A stretch of DNA of 64,000 bases, from assembly GCA_963752915.1 (NCBI GenBank), contig CAVVZZ010000013.1, forward strand, positions 372,001 to 436,000, given 5' to 3'. Source of the stretch: DATJPR01 sp963752915. GTDB lineage: Bacteria; Bacteroidota; Ignavibacteria; UBA10030; UBA6906. Position numbers and translations under genes: made by a program. Below are positions 63,920-64,000 of the stretch, one piece after another. Below the pieces are notes generated by a model, which saw only the letters and a program-made list of their open reading frames with translations, had not been told where the DNA came from and ran no database searches. Each line of letters begins with the position of its first letter. Position 1 is the first letter of the stretch.

Positions 63920-64000
63920 GGATGAACTCCTTCAGCCTTCAGTCACAAAGGCTCAGATGAATCAGAACGGAATGCAACGGCGCGCTCCGCAGGTGAATCA
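63920..64000. other. Upstream edge of the glycan gene train
   Basis: 81 bases hold the ribosome-binding site of the WecA-like gene (AAGGAG) and end at the window edge. No promoter can be recognised, so the train may start further upstream. Confidence 0.4.

Overview
This window is chromosomal DNA from a GC-rich Gram-negative bacterium of the Bacteroidota/Ignavibacteria-like (FCB) branch. The evidence is a type IX secretion pair (PorU and PorV), several secreted proteins ending in type IX sorting domains with the NYPNPFNP or NWPNP signature, a serine palmitoyltransferase-like enzyme, LptF/LptG, and many large outer-membrane beta-barrels. The promoters that can be read have TTGACN/TATNNT hexamers with 17-base spacing, unlike the TTTG/TAnnTTTG promoters of Bacteroidia. 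I therefore infer a lineage outside class Bacteroidia; the exact taxon cannot be read from the sequence.

Layout. 0-11 kb: two tandem outer-membrane paralogues, an initiator tRNA with its own promoter and terminator, a lysine dehydrogenase-like gene between degenerate direct repeats that carry tRNA-fMet fragments, an FG-GAP protein, an OmpA-like protein and a BNR-repeat type IX substrate. 11.1-17.3 kb: a complete threonine operon, thrL leader peptide with attenuator followed by thrA-thrB-thrC-proC. 17.3-21 kb: a reductase-like epimerase, a serine palmitoyltransferase-like enzyme and a GNAT acyltransferase, which together look like a bacterial ceramide pathway, followed by ilvE and a universal stress protein with a basic tail. 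22.6-30.5 kb (minus strand): glgA-gmhB-lipoprotein-OMP-glyA-tatC-polyprenyl synthase, with several ATGA/GTGA overlaps.

30.5-43.7 kb (plus strand): porU, porV, an M6-like protein that has lost its zinc ligands, a metallopeptidase/propeller/barrel fusion and a small DUF5683-like protein, a possible secretion-accessory block. 43.7-48.9 kb: lptG/lptF, an FkbM methyltransferase and a sensorless AAA+ regulator behind a 750-base leader with a perfect CRP-type site. 48.9-64 kb (minus strand): one long gene train. Read 5' to 3' it is a WecA-like fusion, a NodU/SxtI carbamoyltransferase, SxtJ, DUF5989, carA, carB, three SGNH hydrolase-like proteins and two GH18 proteins. I read this as a surface-glycan carbamoylation/decoration locus that carries its own carbamoyl-phosphate synthase, of the eukaryote-like (CAD/CPS1) sequence type. 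It is the best candidate here for an undescribed system.

Four reading-frame breaks (two in porU, one in the lipoprotein, one in carB) all behave as +1 insertions within otherwise well-conserved genes. Real mutation and systematic base-calling error cannot be separated from sequence alone.
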